Source: Oehlia diaphana
Taxonomy: Eukaryota > Glomeromycota > Glomeromycetes > Glomerales > Glomeraceae
Direction: 5' to 3'
Assembly (NCBI GenBank): GCA_003833135.1
Contig: QZLH01000235.1
Span: forward strand, 33,999-97,998
DNA length: 64,000 nucleotides
Position numbers and translations under genes: made by a program. A model generated the notes under the pieces. It searched no databases. It was given only the letters and a program-made list of their open reading frames with translations, and was not told the origin of the DNA. Shown piece after piece: positions 34,089-45,822 of the stretch; positions within the stretch are counted from its first letter, which is position 1, and every line of letters begins with the position of its first letter.

Positions 34089-34540
34089 ACAACTTTCACT
34101 TAAAGACCCCTAGAAACATGTCAAGCTCCCATGGAAATGATCTCTTGTTAAAATTATGGGTTGTTAAATTTACAAATTAATCAATAAAATAATACATTAT
34201 TACGGTATAAATAGATTAAACCAATATACTATATTAAATTAATATTAAATTTATCAAAAATAAGATCTCGTATCATCTTTTCGTTGATATAAAATGTTAA
34301 AGCATTTAGGAACGCTCAACGATAACCAGCAACAGGATAAGCTTTTCCTCCAAAAGTCCCTCCAACTGTAGCAAATGCACAGGTATATTATGGGCTTTTG
34401 GATTATCAATTATATCAAAAATAGAAACACAATAATGTGAATAATGTGTACTTCAAAACTACAGTCCGCACCACTGGTTATACCGGACCTGTATATACCG
34501 AAAACTCGTTATACTGAACCAAGATTTTATACCGAACCCA
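34089..34540. repeat. Dispersed repeat, copy B
   Basis: Counterpart of 29648-30140, same orientation, starting a little earlier with AACTTTCACTTAAAGACCCC. A third, very short piece with the same start (TAACTTTCACTTAAAAGATC, ATGCCAAGCTCTCCCATCTC) lies at 52391-52445. Copy B differs from A by single bases and short indels, so the copies are moderately young. Confidence 0.8.
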
Positions 34541-34795
34541 CTTTAACAGCCCAGAAATATCAATCATATATTCATATATTTCACGAACGGTCACGTGACT
34601 AAATAGTGTATATATATTTATATATGTAATTCTGGCCAGATTTATAGTACTGGCTAGAATTAAGATTTAATTTTGTTACACGGTTATAATTCCGGCCGGC
34701 ATTACATATTTGGCTGAAATTACCAAGGCTGAAAAATCAAGTTCGGTATATTATATACCGAATTCACTCTATATACCGAACACCTTTCGGAACTG
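34480..34795. mobile_element. TATACCGAAC-bounded foldback segment with GGCC-AATT motifs
   Basis: TATACCGAAAACTCG and TATACCGAACCCAC on the left face GTTCGGTATA, TATACCGAATTC and TATACCGAACACC on the right. Between them lie GTCACGTGAC, TAATTCTGGCCAGA, CTGGCTAGAATTAA and TAATTCCGGCCGGCATTA. Copy A of the dispersed repeat lacks this middle, suggesting insertion at the TATACCGAAC motif, but exact borders are not resolved. Confidence 0.45.
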
Positions 34796-34799
34796 ATCT

Positions 34800-35565
34800 T
34801 TTTCGTTTGCTATATCGATATCTAAAATGAACGTATATCTACATTTATTTGCTTCATATCAGTATGTTAACAGAATAATCACTTATCACTTATTTAACAA
34901 CAAGATAATGTTATGTCATATATGTGCAGTAAACTTTCCAAAGATATTACAATTATTGAACAAGGCATTTGCTAAGCGAAAGACGTAGTTGTTGTAAATC
35001 ACATATTTTTTTATAATTTGTTTATATTGTATTTCTTTATTTATAGTATTTTCTTTTATTTTTATTATATTTATTTTTTTTTCATTTCAATAGATACTTC
35101 CGCCGATGCGTGAGGCAAATTGTGTCTCCCAATATGCGTACTTTATCAATGGATGGATTTCAAAATCATAATGAAAAAAAGATGAAAATCATCAAATGTA
35201 AGATTAAATAATTTATATATTTTTATTAAAAAAGTTTCCTAATTTTTAGGAATTTTACAGGAATTAGGAATTTTTTTTTGGAAAAATACATTAGAATTGT
35301 GTAAAATTCCTAAAAATTGATAGAAAAATACATGATTATGTAAAATAATTAAGATTTTTGTAATATTTTCAATTAAATCAATAATGAATAAATATTACTA
35401 CAATTTTTTATAGCCAATTATAATATTGTTGTTGTTCATTGTTTGTAATTCCAAAATTTTCTAAATAATTGACAGATTTTTGTATTGCCAATTTTATTTG
35501 ATTCAGTTTGTAATAAGCCATTTTAATTTAATCTTTTCATTTTCCATTATCTCTTTACTCTCCTG
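34800..35565. other. Gene-free interval
   Basis: No gene seen. 35235-35320 contains short repeats of CCTAATTTTTAGGAATTTTA and AAAATTCCTAAAAATTGAT in inverted orientation, a weak foldback. Confidence 0.4.
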
Positions 35566-35970
35566 TTTAATTCTCATTTTGTCTCTCATCGCTCCTTTTC
35601 GTCTATCATCACTTCTCTTCATCTTCCCATCACTTCTTTTCGTCTCCTATCACTCCTCTTCATCTTCTCATCACTTCTTTTCATCTCCCATCAATCCTTT
35701 TCGCCCCCATCACTCCTCTTCATCTTCCCATCACTTCTTTTCGTCTCCCATCACGCCTCTTCATCTTCTTATCACTCCTTTTCGTATTCCATCACTCCTC
35801 TTCATCTTTTCATCCTCTTCATCTTTCCATCACTCCTCTTCATCTTTTCATTACTCCTCTTTATTTTTCCATCATTCCTCTTCGTCTTTCCATCACTCCT
35901 CTTCATCTTTCTATTACTCCTTTTCGTCTCCCATCACTCCTCTTCATCTACCATTATGCCATATTTCTCT
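35566..35970. repeat. CT-rich minisatellite, units of about 20-22 bp
   Basis: Repeated CATCACTCCTCTTCATCTTCC-like units with variants (CATCACTTCTTTTCGTCTCC), roughly eighteen in number. The open frame of 213 codons over 35480-36121 is a by-product: it is Ser/His/Phe/Leu-rich and simply translates the array. Confidence 0.85.
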
Positions 35971-36029
35971 TTTTTGTTTCCTATCACTTCTCACTACTCT
36001 TTTTTACTCCCTTTCATCTTCTATTACTT

Positions 36030-36295
36030 TCCATTACTTTCATAGCATCTTCTTGATCATTATAATTTACTTAACTTTTTATTTATTGCTATTGTTTCTT
36101 TTATTTGTATCAATTCATTAAAAATACGGTGATTTTTTTTTAAAAATCGTAAATATGTAATAAAATTTCATTAGATAAGATATTTTGGTTAAATATATTT
36201 GCAAAAAAATTTTTTTTTAAAATATCTTTTGCGATAAAATTTTAAGTTTAGCTGATCAAAAATTAGCTAAATTAAAAAAATCGGCCGTCAGCCGT
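36030..36295. repeat. Dispersed repeat, second family, copy 1
   Basis: ATTACTTTCATAGCATCTTC through TTTATTGCTATTGTTTCTTT, TTCATTAAAAATACGGTGAT and TCGGCCGTCAGCC matches 51845-52110 in the same orientation with small indels. Copy 1 directly follows the CT-rich minisatellite, which is absent at copy 2. Confidence 0.75.
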
Positions 36296-36899
36296 ATCGC
36301 ATAGTTGTTATAGAGAGTCCCGTGATTACCTGCAGTTTTTTTTTTTTTTATAATTTATATGAATTATATAAAATAATGAGACATGAAATTCTATACCTAG
36401 CGCTATAAGTGAATTTAAGTTCGAATTTTAATTAATGTAAAAACTAGGAACGCAAGTTTTATTGTTGTACATCGTCACGCGCCAGAAGGACAACAAGGAC
36501 ATTTAGTGTAATAAACTCAAGTATTAATTAATTGTCTTATTCAAACGCAACTGAAATTTTATTTAAAAATGAAGTGAACATCCTACATTTTTTAAATTAC
36601 AGTACTTTATAGCCAAAAAAATATTTATTAGTCTATAATATTTGCGTAGAAATACTGTATGTAGTCCTTCGTTACACTTCAGACTAATTACACTTCAGAA
36701 TTGCGTAATCATGGCGTACTTCACTATTCGCAATTTCTTTAAAAAAGCAATATAATTGGTTATTGTATTTTAGAAGTTTCCAAAAAGAAAACAAATTTTA
36801 AAGATGGTAATTAATAGTGCCACAAGTAGTGCCATGTGAAAGCGCGTTTTAAACTATATATAATATTAAAGTTGATTCGTTACTTTAAAGGAGTAATAG

Positions 36900-37300
36900 A
36901 TGAAACTTATGAAAACAAATGAAAATACACATCCAATTTTTTGAGAAATACACTGTAAGATCACCGCTTTCTGATTTTGTAACCTCCAATACAGTGCCCG
37001 ATGACAATTGCATAGATCAACTCCACTTTGACTAACCGATATCTTTGACATATTTGATTGCTTTGGTCACTTGATCACTTGGCTCACTTGATTCCTGACG
37101 TTTCAGATGGTACAGGACTTCTCTATCAATTACAGCAACAACGAAAGTGTTCATCACAATTCTAAAAATTAAAAGGGATGGTTAGCTTTCGCTAAGTACT
37201 CTACTTAAGAATTTTGTCCCACTATCTGGTAGTGACGTGAGGCAGTATCCTTCTAAAGTATCAAGTTTCATAACGAAAACAGTTCGGATCTTCTTCCTAT
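36900..37300 (-). pseudogene. Unrecognised decayed gene
   Basis: On the minus strand a single frame, broken by three stops, runs from about 37280 to 36910: RKKIRTVFVMKLDTLEGYCL, then MNTFVVAVIDREVLYHLKRQ followed by SSEPSDQVTKAIKYVKDIG, then SMQLSSGTVLEVTKSESGDL and TVYFSKNWM. A TTTTTAG acceptor-like site precedes the second piece, so one stop may lie in an intron. Composition is clearly coding-like against the A/T background. I cannot assign a family. Confidence 0.45.
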
Positions 37301-37329
37301 ATATTAGTGTCGATATTTTCACCATCCGG

Positions 37330-37790
37330 CCCTGAAAACTGCACAATAAAAGGTAAAGCTACAAGAATCTGTTTGAAAGGAACTTACAAAAACACAGCTT
37401 TAGATTATTGTGTCCTTTCACTGCTGACATCTCTCCTGGGCACACAGAGATTTGTTATCATCCAGAAATTCTGAAAACAGAGAAGGACGTTCACAGTAAA
37501 ACTGTGGCCATGAAGCGCTTCCAGTTCACTGAATCCAAAAGTACTCAATGAGAACAAATCAATTGCATGAATATCAAAAAAATTGATGTTGAGGAAGGTA
37601 CATAACTATTCCTCATTGTGGAATAGCAGACCTCAACACTGAGAAGATCTTATTCATATCTCAGCCAGGTTTGTCACGTATCATTGCATCCACTTGTTCA
37701 CCTTCACCAGAAACAAGAGTAATGCAGGCAAAGCCCACTCTCTTTAGCTTCACAAAAACAGTTTGACATACCTTTAATATTGTATATGTA
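37330..37790 (-). pseudogene. Possible upstream parts of the same decayed gene
   Basis: Two more coding-like minus-strand pieces lie upstream of 36900-37300: one containing LKRVGFACITLVSGEGEQVD and DMNKIFSVLRSAIPQ (about 37780-37630), another with FGFSELEALHGHSFTVNVLL (about 37560-37480). They are in different frames with stops between them. The plus strand is also partly open here, so orientation is not certain. Confidence 0.3.
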
Positions 37791-37799
37791 AACTTTCTT

Positions 37800-39834
37800 T
37801 ATTTTTAGGAATGACTCTCTCAACCTTTTGCGAGTTCTACTTCTGCATTTTATTTGTACGTATTATATTTTCATCTCCTTTTCATATTACTTTCTCCTGG
37901 TTTGAAATATATAAGTTTATAAAAAGGTTTCTGAAGGTTTAGAAGTATATTTTTAAAAAAAGTTCAATTTCTAAAGTTTCTAATTAAGAGAGAGAATAAG
38001 AAAATTCAACAAAAAAATATTGGATTTTTATATCTTTTTCGGTTATACAAACTTTTCCATAAATTAGTCATGACATGTAAAAGTGAGTATATACAATAAT
38101 ACATCATGAGTCATTATTTAAAATTTGCAATGACTCATTACAGTACTTACTGATCAAATTGATCAATCTATCCAAAAATATCATCACGTAATAATTTATA
38201 CACGGTTTTACGCGTTTACGCGTTCTTCATAACAAGATAATCAGATATAACAGAGATAATCAGATAATTAATAAAAATATTTTCAACTAAAGATATCCAT
38301 TATATTGTTATAATATGATAATAAAATATAATTTTCGGTCGGATAATTTGACGGCTAATTTTTGTGAGAACATCTCAAGAGCTTTTCTTTCTTTTTTTAT
38401 TTTTTCTTTTTAAGGCGAGCCTTCATTTCTTTTTAGACGATTCTTTAATTTTATGCGCGATTCTTATTTCATTTATCTGAACGATTCTTGTTTCATTGAT
38501 TTATTTCCTTATTAATTAATGTAAAATAATCATTTATTTCATTATTTTATTTCAATTAAACCAAATTTCAAGAATAAACTGCATGCGTATAAATCATTAA
38601 GGAACTAATCTCAGAAAAGAATATTCTGGAAAATCCCTCTGGTAGCCAAATAGGGACAGGCTCATTGATCATCGTGTTACGTTTATGAATACAATTTTTG
38701 AATATATATGGTTTCTTTTCTTCTTTTACTTTTTTTATTTCCTTCAAGTCTAATTAAGGTAATTTAAACAGAGTGAAAAAAAAACTACGCTTCATTGAAA
38801 ACGTCCATGTTTCGTTTAACATATTCATTTAGGTCACTTTCAAAATCTCCGAATTTATTTAAATTACGGTATGTTATTTATGTTATTTCGGATATTTCTA
38901 AATCTTATTAAAAAAGCTATTTTAGTCAACCAAATTTTCAAAATTGTAAAATCATAATTTTTTCAGTTACCCAATTCTCAAATTTTATACCATGGATAAA
39001 CTTTCGGGTGAAGAACCTACAACTAAGAGAATAAAGGTTTCACCCCATGAATGTGACACTTGTTCGTATTATTATATTTCTTCTAATGGATCATCACAGT
39101 TACGTCATAATGGTCCATTGGTTTAAACCCGTATTGGATAATAAACAAATATTTTGTGACTATCTATATACAAAAAAAATAAAAATTAAAAATGGACAAA
39201 ATGGACAGTTCTACTGATACGTAATTTTATCATGATAGTATTGGGCTTCAACTTTTAAAATATAATATAATTTTTATTATTAATCAATTATAGAACGTTA
39301 CTATTCAAGTTGAAATCAAAAAAGTACAAGGTAAGTCAAACTTCTATTTTGCAAATTAGTAAAATATGATTACTTCAAATTCTGAAAAAAATGATTTTGT
39401 TTTGAAAAAAATTATAGCTCTTAATTAGTGTTTTGATCCGGATAAAATCTTAAATATTTTAAATGAGATTATTGCCGAAAAAAGATTGTAAATCTCAGCT
39501 CTGAATAGACTATAATTTCGACCAGAATATTTAATATATTATGAATCAAAAAATTGGTAATTCTGATAGTTCCATCCTGAATTAACCGAAACGGATACCG
39601 GATAAAAACCGGATAAAACCGCTTCGGATCCAAACACTACTCTTAATGATAAATGTGCATGATATTATTTCATACTAATAATTTCTAATATCTACTGTAT
39701 ATTGCATTGATTTTTGTAATCCAAAAATTTTATTTGATTTATTAGTTTAAAAGTTTCGCTTTTACAATAGTTATTTCAAGCAAACATGTGTTTTAATATC
39801 ATTCTTTTCAATTTGTTTCATAAAAATAGTTTGG
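37800..39834. other. Intergenic stretch with one small open frame
   Basis: Only a 44-residue frame at 38992-39126 (MDKLSGEEPTTKRIKVSPHE, then a CDTC pair) stands out. It has a KRIK basic patch and could be the first exon of a lost gene, but no continuation is clear. Nothing else is seen. Confidence 0.35.
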
Positions 39835-40640
39835 ATTTTTTATTGGTGAACTTTTTATATCAAAAGGAGCAATATTGAACAATGTGGACCTATATTTAAT
39901 TATCAGTTATATGAATAAAAAATTCTTCAATTCCTTTATAACAGGTGGTTATTATCAAACTGAAAGTTTTTATGAATAATAAAATATATAAAGGAATATA
40001 GTTAATACAATCAGTAATTCTACGCTGAATATTATACTACATGCGTTACATATGTGCGTTGGTGTACAATATCTTTAATTATGACATTATTAATCGGAAT
40101 GTAATATTTTTCAATGTAAAGTGATACAAAATGTCTTGTCGAATAATGATTGCTTTAGTTTCTATATTGATTTAAAATCATTGCTTCAGGTTCGCATAAA
40201 AACATTTCTACACACTATTCTACACACTTTTGATCAATATTTTCACGTTATTATAATTAGTAAAAATTTAAAAGATGAATTTAACCATACTTATATTATA
40301 AGTCTTATTACAACAATTTCGTATTATTAAATATTTCTTTCCCTATGAATAATATATCGTCTACAATTTCATAATTTTTCATACAAGTTCGTATGTAAAC
40401 CATACAATTATTGCATAAAATATTTTGTTTATATATTAAAATATAAGATATTTGTACGATGTATGATTTGATTATAATCATACAATTATATAAAAAATCC
40501 TCAATTTTGTATCTGTATTAACTCTAAATAAAGTGTGATATACGATTATTTCATATCTATCGAAATTAAGTAAATCTTGGACATAAATTCATAATAATGA
40601 CGTCACAAATGGTCCACATTACATTTTAAATAAATTAGAT
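39835..40640. repeat. Dispersed repeat, third family, copy 1
   Basis: Blocks shared in order with 49890-50570: GGTGAACTTTTTATATCAAA, AGCAATATTGAACAATG, ACAATCAGTAATTCTACGCT then GAATATTATACTAC, TTCGCATAAAAACATTT, TATATTATAAG, CAATTTCGTATTATTAAATA then TTTCTTT, and ACGTCACAAATGGTCCA. Intervening parts differ by indels. The frame at 40121-40330 is not conserved in the other copy. Confidence 0.7.
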
Positions 40641-41399
40641 CACATAGCATAAGTTGGAATTTCACCCCTATTCTATTCTTATCAGCGATCTAGTATTATT
40701 AATAGCTGAAATTACTTCATTATTGAAAGATGTATTAGAAATTGATGAATATATTCTGTTATATGCACTATGCAGTTCCATTAAACTCTTCATGATTAGT
40801 TTTAAATCATTATAAAAGATATAAAAGTCATTCATCTTTCTGTTATTTAACGTTAAACGACATGCACATGTTCTGGTAAATATTAATAATAACTTATATA
40901 TACATACAGTTTATATTTTCGGAAGGAGGGATTCTAGTTATTCCTGTAATAAATCTAGAGAAGATTTCAGAAATTTTTATTGGTTGCAAGCGAATCCATT
41001 GCTTTAACCAATTGAAAGTTTGACGTCAAGATGATATTTGTAAATGTATTTCTGCTATGGTAATTTCAATTTGTCAAATAACAAATTGATTAACTATCCA
41101 AGCTTAGATGCAATTCTTTTCAATGCGTGATCAGCTATATAATTTGAAATCCTAAGTAATAATATAATAAATATTAAAGTGATTAGTTTAAAATATTTAA
41201 ATATTGCAATTTTTTCAAAGTATACTACCTCTAAAGATCACTAGTATTAAATTCTTCTTTTAATAATTCGAGATTTTTTTAGTGCTTTGTAATAATTTCA
41301 TATTCAATAATGAAGTTTACTAAAGTTATATCATCATACAAGAAGATTTCATCAAATTGTTGATCTTTAACTATAAGAATTATCAATAATTAATTGTAA

Positions 41400-42830
41400 A
41401 ATTGAAATTATACCTACATCAATGCCATGAAATTCTATCCAGTGTTTTATATCTTCTTGCCATTCATTTCTACGAGTTTCCTTAATATAATTTATAAGTT
41501 AATACAAATATAGAATATAATTATGCAAAATATTTGAGCATTACTAAATACATTCCATAAATTGCATATTGAGGGTGAATTCAAGATCCTAAATGGATCC
41601 ATGACCAAAACAGCAATTTTCCGATGGTCCATGCATAGTATATTGCCCATTCAATTAGCGTTACATTTTGTTGTATCAAACAAACCTCATCATCATCTAA
41701 ATAACTTCCCACCAAAAGATCTTGTGATTTAATTTGTTGCAGCTAGCTCTCTAAAAGATGCCACCAGTAAATGATTTGTTTAAAATTAGAAATTATTTAT
41801 TTTATTGATTAAATAATCCAAAATTACATATTATTTACATACTTTTCATTCAAGAATTTATTGGTCTTGCGTAAGAGCTTCTCATTCGTCATACTCATTT
41901 TCCAACTCATACGCAAGAGTCCATACTTTTAATTTAAATAAATGTCGTATCAAGTTATCAAGTTGAATAATATTATATCTACTCAGTAATCCATATCTGA
42001 ATTTATTCACTGTTCTATTGTCAATATTAGTATTAATACTATAAGAATTTGAGATATTATTGATATATATGAGTCCGTGTATTGAAAATTAATTGGTAAA
42101 TCTAATACTTCTGAACGTATTCTATAATTTGTTAAAATTGGGATTCAATGATGTATGTTCATTTTGTAATGGAGTATTTATTCATTGGCCCAATATACAG
42201 CCTTTTGCGTTGAGTTGTAGCCCTATTTCAACTTCTTCAGCTGGTGAATTTTTATTAAAAGTCACTGTTTTAATTAGACCAAGATCAGTAAAAAATTTTA
42301 ACTTATTCTAATAAATAGATAGCAATGGGTTAATAAATTTATTTAATAAAAGATTTGAAGATTATATTTAGAAAAAATAATATACTCACAGTCTGGTTTC
42401 AATAATAACAATAATCTTTGTTATTATGAATATATGGGAACATTACAACTTTTAATGTAAGGGATTCTGATCTATTTATACCAGAATTAGATCCAATATT
42501 CTTAACATCTAGATTATAAATACTTCTTTCATTGAGGGATAAAGAGTTTACAGAATTATTTCTTGTTTCATATTCTCAAAGTCTAATAGTAAATCAGCAA
42601 ACTGTTTAAAAAATTTTTTTGTTTATCAAGAAATTGCCCTGGATTTTTAAGCTATATTGGATTGTAAAATATTAATTAAATATGCTTGTTCGCGTTGTCC
42701 TTCAAAGTGCTCACAAATAGCACAGATATTTGTATGATTACTTTAGGAGCAAGAAGAGCATGCATAACATTTTTTAGGAAGATTATTAATGGAATACATC
42801 TTGAAACGACAGTTTAGAGAATATTAGAGT
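41400..42830 (-). pseudogene. Unrecognised decayed gene with a Cys-rich segment
   Basis: Minus-strand pieces in order: MYSINNLPKKCYACSSCS with a following NHTNICAICEHFEGQREQAY (about 42810-42690), QFADLLLDFENMKQEI (about 42590), KTVTFNKNSPAEEVEIGLQL (about 42260), TLAYELENEYDE (about 41900), LLVGSYLDDDEVCLIQQNVT then LIEWAIYYAWTIGKL (about 41710) and RRNEWQEDIKHWIEFHGIDV (about 41440). C-x2-C pairs suggest a zinc-binding segment near the N-terminal end. Stops and shifts interrupt most pieces. I do not recognise the family; the fragments look like one gene because they share strand and spacing. Confidence 0.5.
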
Positions 42831-42849
42831 TTAAATTTCTTTCTTCTAA

Positions 42850-44182
42850 AGTATAATAATATATAGTTTCAAGTTTAAATATGAGGAGAAACTCCAGACA
42901 ATATTATATTAATATATCCGTGAGAAAAAAATAAGCTGTAGGTTGTATATTTATAATTTTGTACATTTAATTTTTCCATAATAGGAGTATTATTAGCCTG
43001 TTCATTTAAATAGAATAGAAAATCGTGTTTGTGTTATCCTATATGTGGCACAATGCAGAACTTTTATTAGAATGAAACACAATATTCTTAATACTCTTTA
43101 TATCAGTAAAATTCTGCTATCTCTCTTAGTCCTATACAGTATTATTAATCAACAATAATCCAGGCTTTTGAAAGGATAAATTGAATGATAAAATAACTAT
43201 TGACACTTGAACAAAATACATTTATCAATAAAAAGTGTTTTTTATTAAATTTATATCCTCATATCCTCATATCCTTCTTATTCCTTGCATAATTATTATT
43301 ACAACTCTCAATTTTTCAGTCCTATCTTTCATTTCGGGCATTATGAGCTTCATATGCCGTAATTAATTCCGACGGCAAGTATAAGTTAGTTAAAACTTTT
43401 TTTTTAATTATTTCACTTCGCCATCCTCCTTAGCACTGTATGAACAGCCACAGCTTATTTATTATTATTTCCTTTTTTTTATTTCTTTTTTTTAAAGAAA
43501 AAATAAATTTTTTTTTTATATTTTTTCTTATATGTAATGTTTTTTTTATCTTTTATATATATACTGTAATTGTTATTTATTATGTCTTTTAGGTTATTTT
43601 TCACAGTAGTTGCTTATAAATAAATTGGGTACTTGTGTTAGAGCAATTTTTGGATTGTGATTAGAAAAAGATTTGTTTTTTCTTTTAAAAATTAAAGAAT
43701 CATTTGAATTACAGAACACTTAGATTTTGATTTTTTTTTTTTTAAAAAAAAAAATCGTCATAATTATATAAACTTTGTAATATTTCAATTATCTGTAATT
43801 TGATTTTTTATTAAAATAGTAACTGATTATTGTTTTTAAATGATTAGTGAAATTTTCTAATCATTGTAAAGTTGTAAAGGCATAATAATAAAATTTTTTC
43901 TTTTGAACGTTTTTTTTACTTGGTAAATTATTGTGTTTAAATTTCATTGGCTGATCATTGTTGATCAACATGTGATGCAAGTGTTTTCGGTATTTTATTA
44001 TTTTCAGATCAAATCGAAAACAGCGATAATGTTCATTATAATGGTTTCAACTTATCCACCTTTTGTCTTTCCCTATAAAGCTCTTTTAAGTCCATCTATT
44101 GCATCATAATTCTGCCTTGTTATTCGTGCTTAATCTCTTCACGTGCCTGTCGCAGCCATTCTCACAGTCGCTCGAAAGTCTT
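42850..44182. other. Gene-free interval
   Basis: A/T-rich with T/A homopolymers (43480-43560, 43730-43760). No gene or clear repeat seen. Confidence 0.4.
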
Positions 44183-44398
44183 TCAATATATCTCAAAGAA
44201 CGATCTGGCACAACTTATTAATGACGTTTTTGTAGTTGTTCTTTGCAGTCCTGCTGTAGACTTTCGTATTGGCTCTATAAAACTATCTTCTACTCCGTTC
44301 GTCGTTATATCTCTGCGGGTCGTATTTCGAATATTTTCTAATATAAAGTTTTTACTATCTTTTAAGAACTTATATGTAAAATTGTACGCTGACTCCAT
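44183..44398 (-). CDS. Hypothetical short open frame, 71 aa
   Basis: It starts MESAYNFTYKFLKDSKNFIL and continues through RNTTRRDITTNGVEDSF and RKSTAGLQRTTTKTSLI. Codon composition is more balanced than in neighbouring A/T-rich DNA, and a second frame stays open just beyond its stop (DRSLRYIERLSSDCENGCDR), so it may be a frameshifted or spliced gene. No domain is recognised. It may well not be a gene. Confidence 0.3.
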   Translation of the reverse strand: MESAYNFTYKFLKDSKNFILENIRNTTRRDITTNGVEDSFIEPIRKSTAGLQRTTTKTSLISCARSFFEIY

Positions 44399-44684
44399 TT
44401 TTCATGTTATTATCGTTTGTTTACTTAATAAATTTTCCTTTAAAACACTTTTTCCTTCCTCTAAAATTTTGGTCGGAGGGATCAGCAGTAAGAGTTCCGA
44501 ATGTATCACTTCTATAAATAAATTAATACACTAACTAAAAAAGTAAATTTCATAATTAGATAAGTGTGGCTGTAATATGCAATGAAAAAATGTAACGTTA
44601 TGCAGATTTTATTAAAAGCACAATAAATAAATAAAAATTTAATCCTGCGGTGAAAAATTTTTTATATACTTTTACTTTATTAAA

Positions 44685-44785
44685 CAATGTCTAATAACTC
44701 TGAAATTAAAGTTACTGATAATTCAAATGAATGGGCTGATTTTGGATTTAAGATGATGTTGCAAAAATTATTTTAAATATTACTA
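44685..44785 (+). pseudogene. Kinase gene fragment (N-terminus only)
   Basis: The frame begins MSNNSEIKVTDNSNEWADF and is soon closed. It is nearly identical to the start of the decayed kinase-Sel1 gene at 61769 (MFNNSEIKVTNNSNEW). No kinase domain follows. It is in the same orientation as the Sel1 fragment at 49.2 kb, with the intact-looking kinase between them. Confidence 0.6.
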
Positions 44786-45822
44786 AAGAACAAGGCAACG
44801 AAAATTCCAAAAGACCGAAAAAATCCAAAGAGCAAAAAATCCTCAAAATAAAGCTAATAGTCGTCTTTTTTTGTATTCCTAAACCTCTGTTACTTTTTTT
44901 GGGTTTACACTTTTGGCAACGTATACACTAACGTAAAAATTTTATATCAACGTGTTTGTAAAGGAGTGAATAAGCATTTCGTGATTTCGAAATGCGTTAA
45001 AAATGTAAACTCTACATACTTTTTTGAACTCTTCCACCTTTTGTTCCGTCCTAAAAAAAATTTCCAACTCCATTTTTAGATTCATAAACTATATATATTC
45101 CGCCGATTTCAGGTTTACCAAAATTATTAATATTTTAAGATTTTTCAATTAAGCACCTTTTTCAACAATAAATTAATTTTGTAAATTTTTCTGTCACATT
45201 AGTTTTCTCAAACAAAAATCCATATCAAAAAATTCAAATGGATTTATTAAAAAATTTCCATAAACTTTATAAAAAAAAATTTTTCGTTAAATTAATTAAA
45301 AAGATTTTAGATGAATATTAAAAAATCTTACAATAAATCACTTTTAATTTGACTTAACTGGAAAATTATATGGTAAGTTTATTTATTACAAAATTAGGTC
45401 CTAATATTATATATATTCTTCTATTATAATAAAATTAAACACTTTGTAAAAAAATTTTTTGTTTTTTTTTACTAAATTTATTGTAATATAATTTAATTTA
45501 ATAATTAGAAATGAAAATAATCCCAAGTAAAATTTTGGAATATAATTACTTAATAATTGTTATTTTATTTTTTTTATTTTGTGATATTACAAATTGAATA
45601 ACAATCATTGATTTTTGTTTATTATTAAGTATGACAATCAAATTTGTTAAACGAAATGGTAGTAATATTTTTCCTTTTTTGGTTATGAGGCGTAAAATAT
45701 TACGTCTCAAGTTTAACAAAATTTATGATCAACAATTTGCATTTACTGCATTTACTAATTTATCAAGTGAATGGAACTTAAATTTTAAAATAATTCATTC
45801 TTTCTTTCTTATTGATTACATT

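Noticed and set aside
35480..36121. 213-codon open frame on the plus strand
   Set aside because: It only translates a CT-rich minisatellite; Ser/His/Phe/Leu low complexity and no splice or domain evidence.
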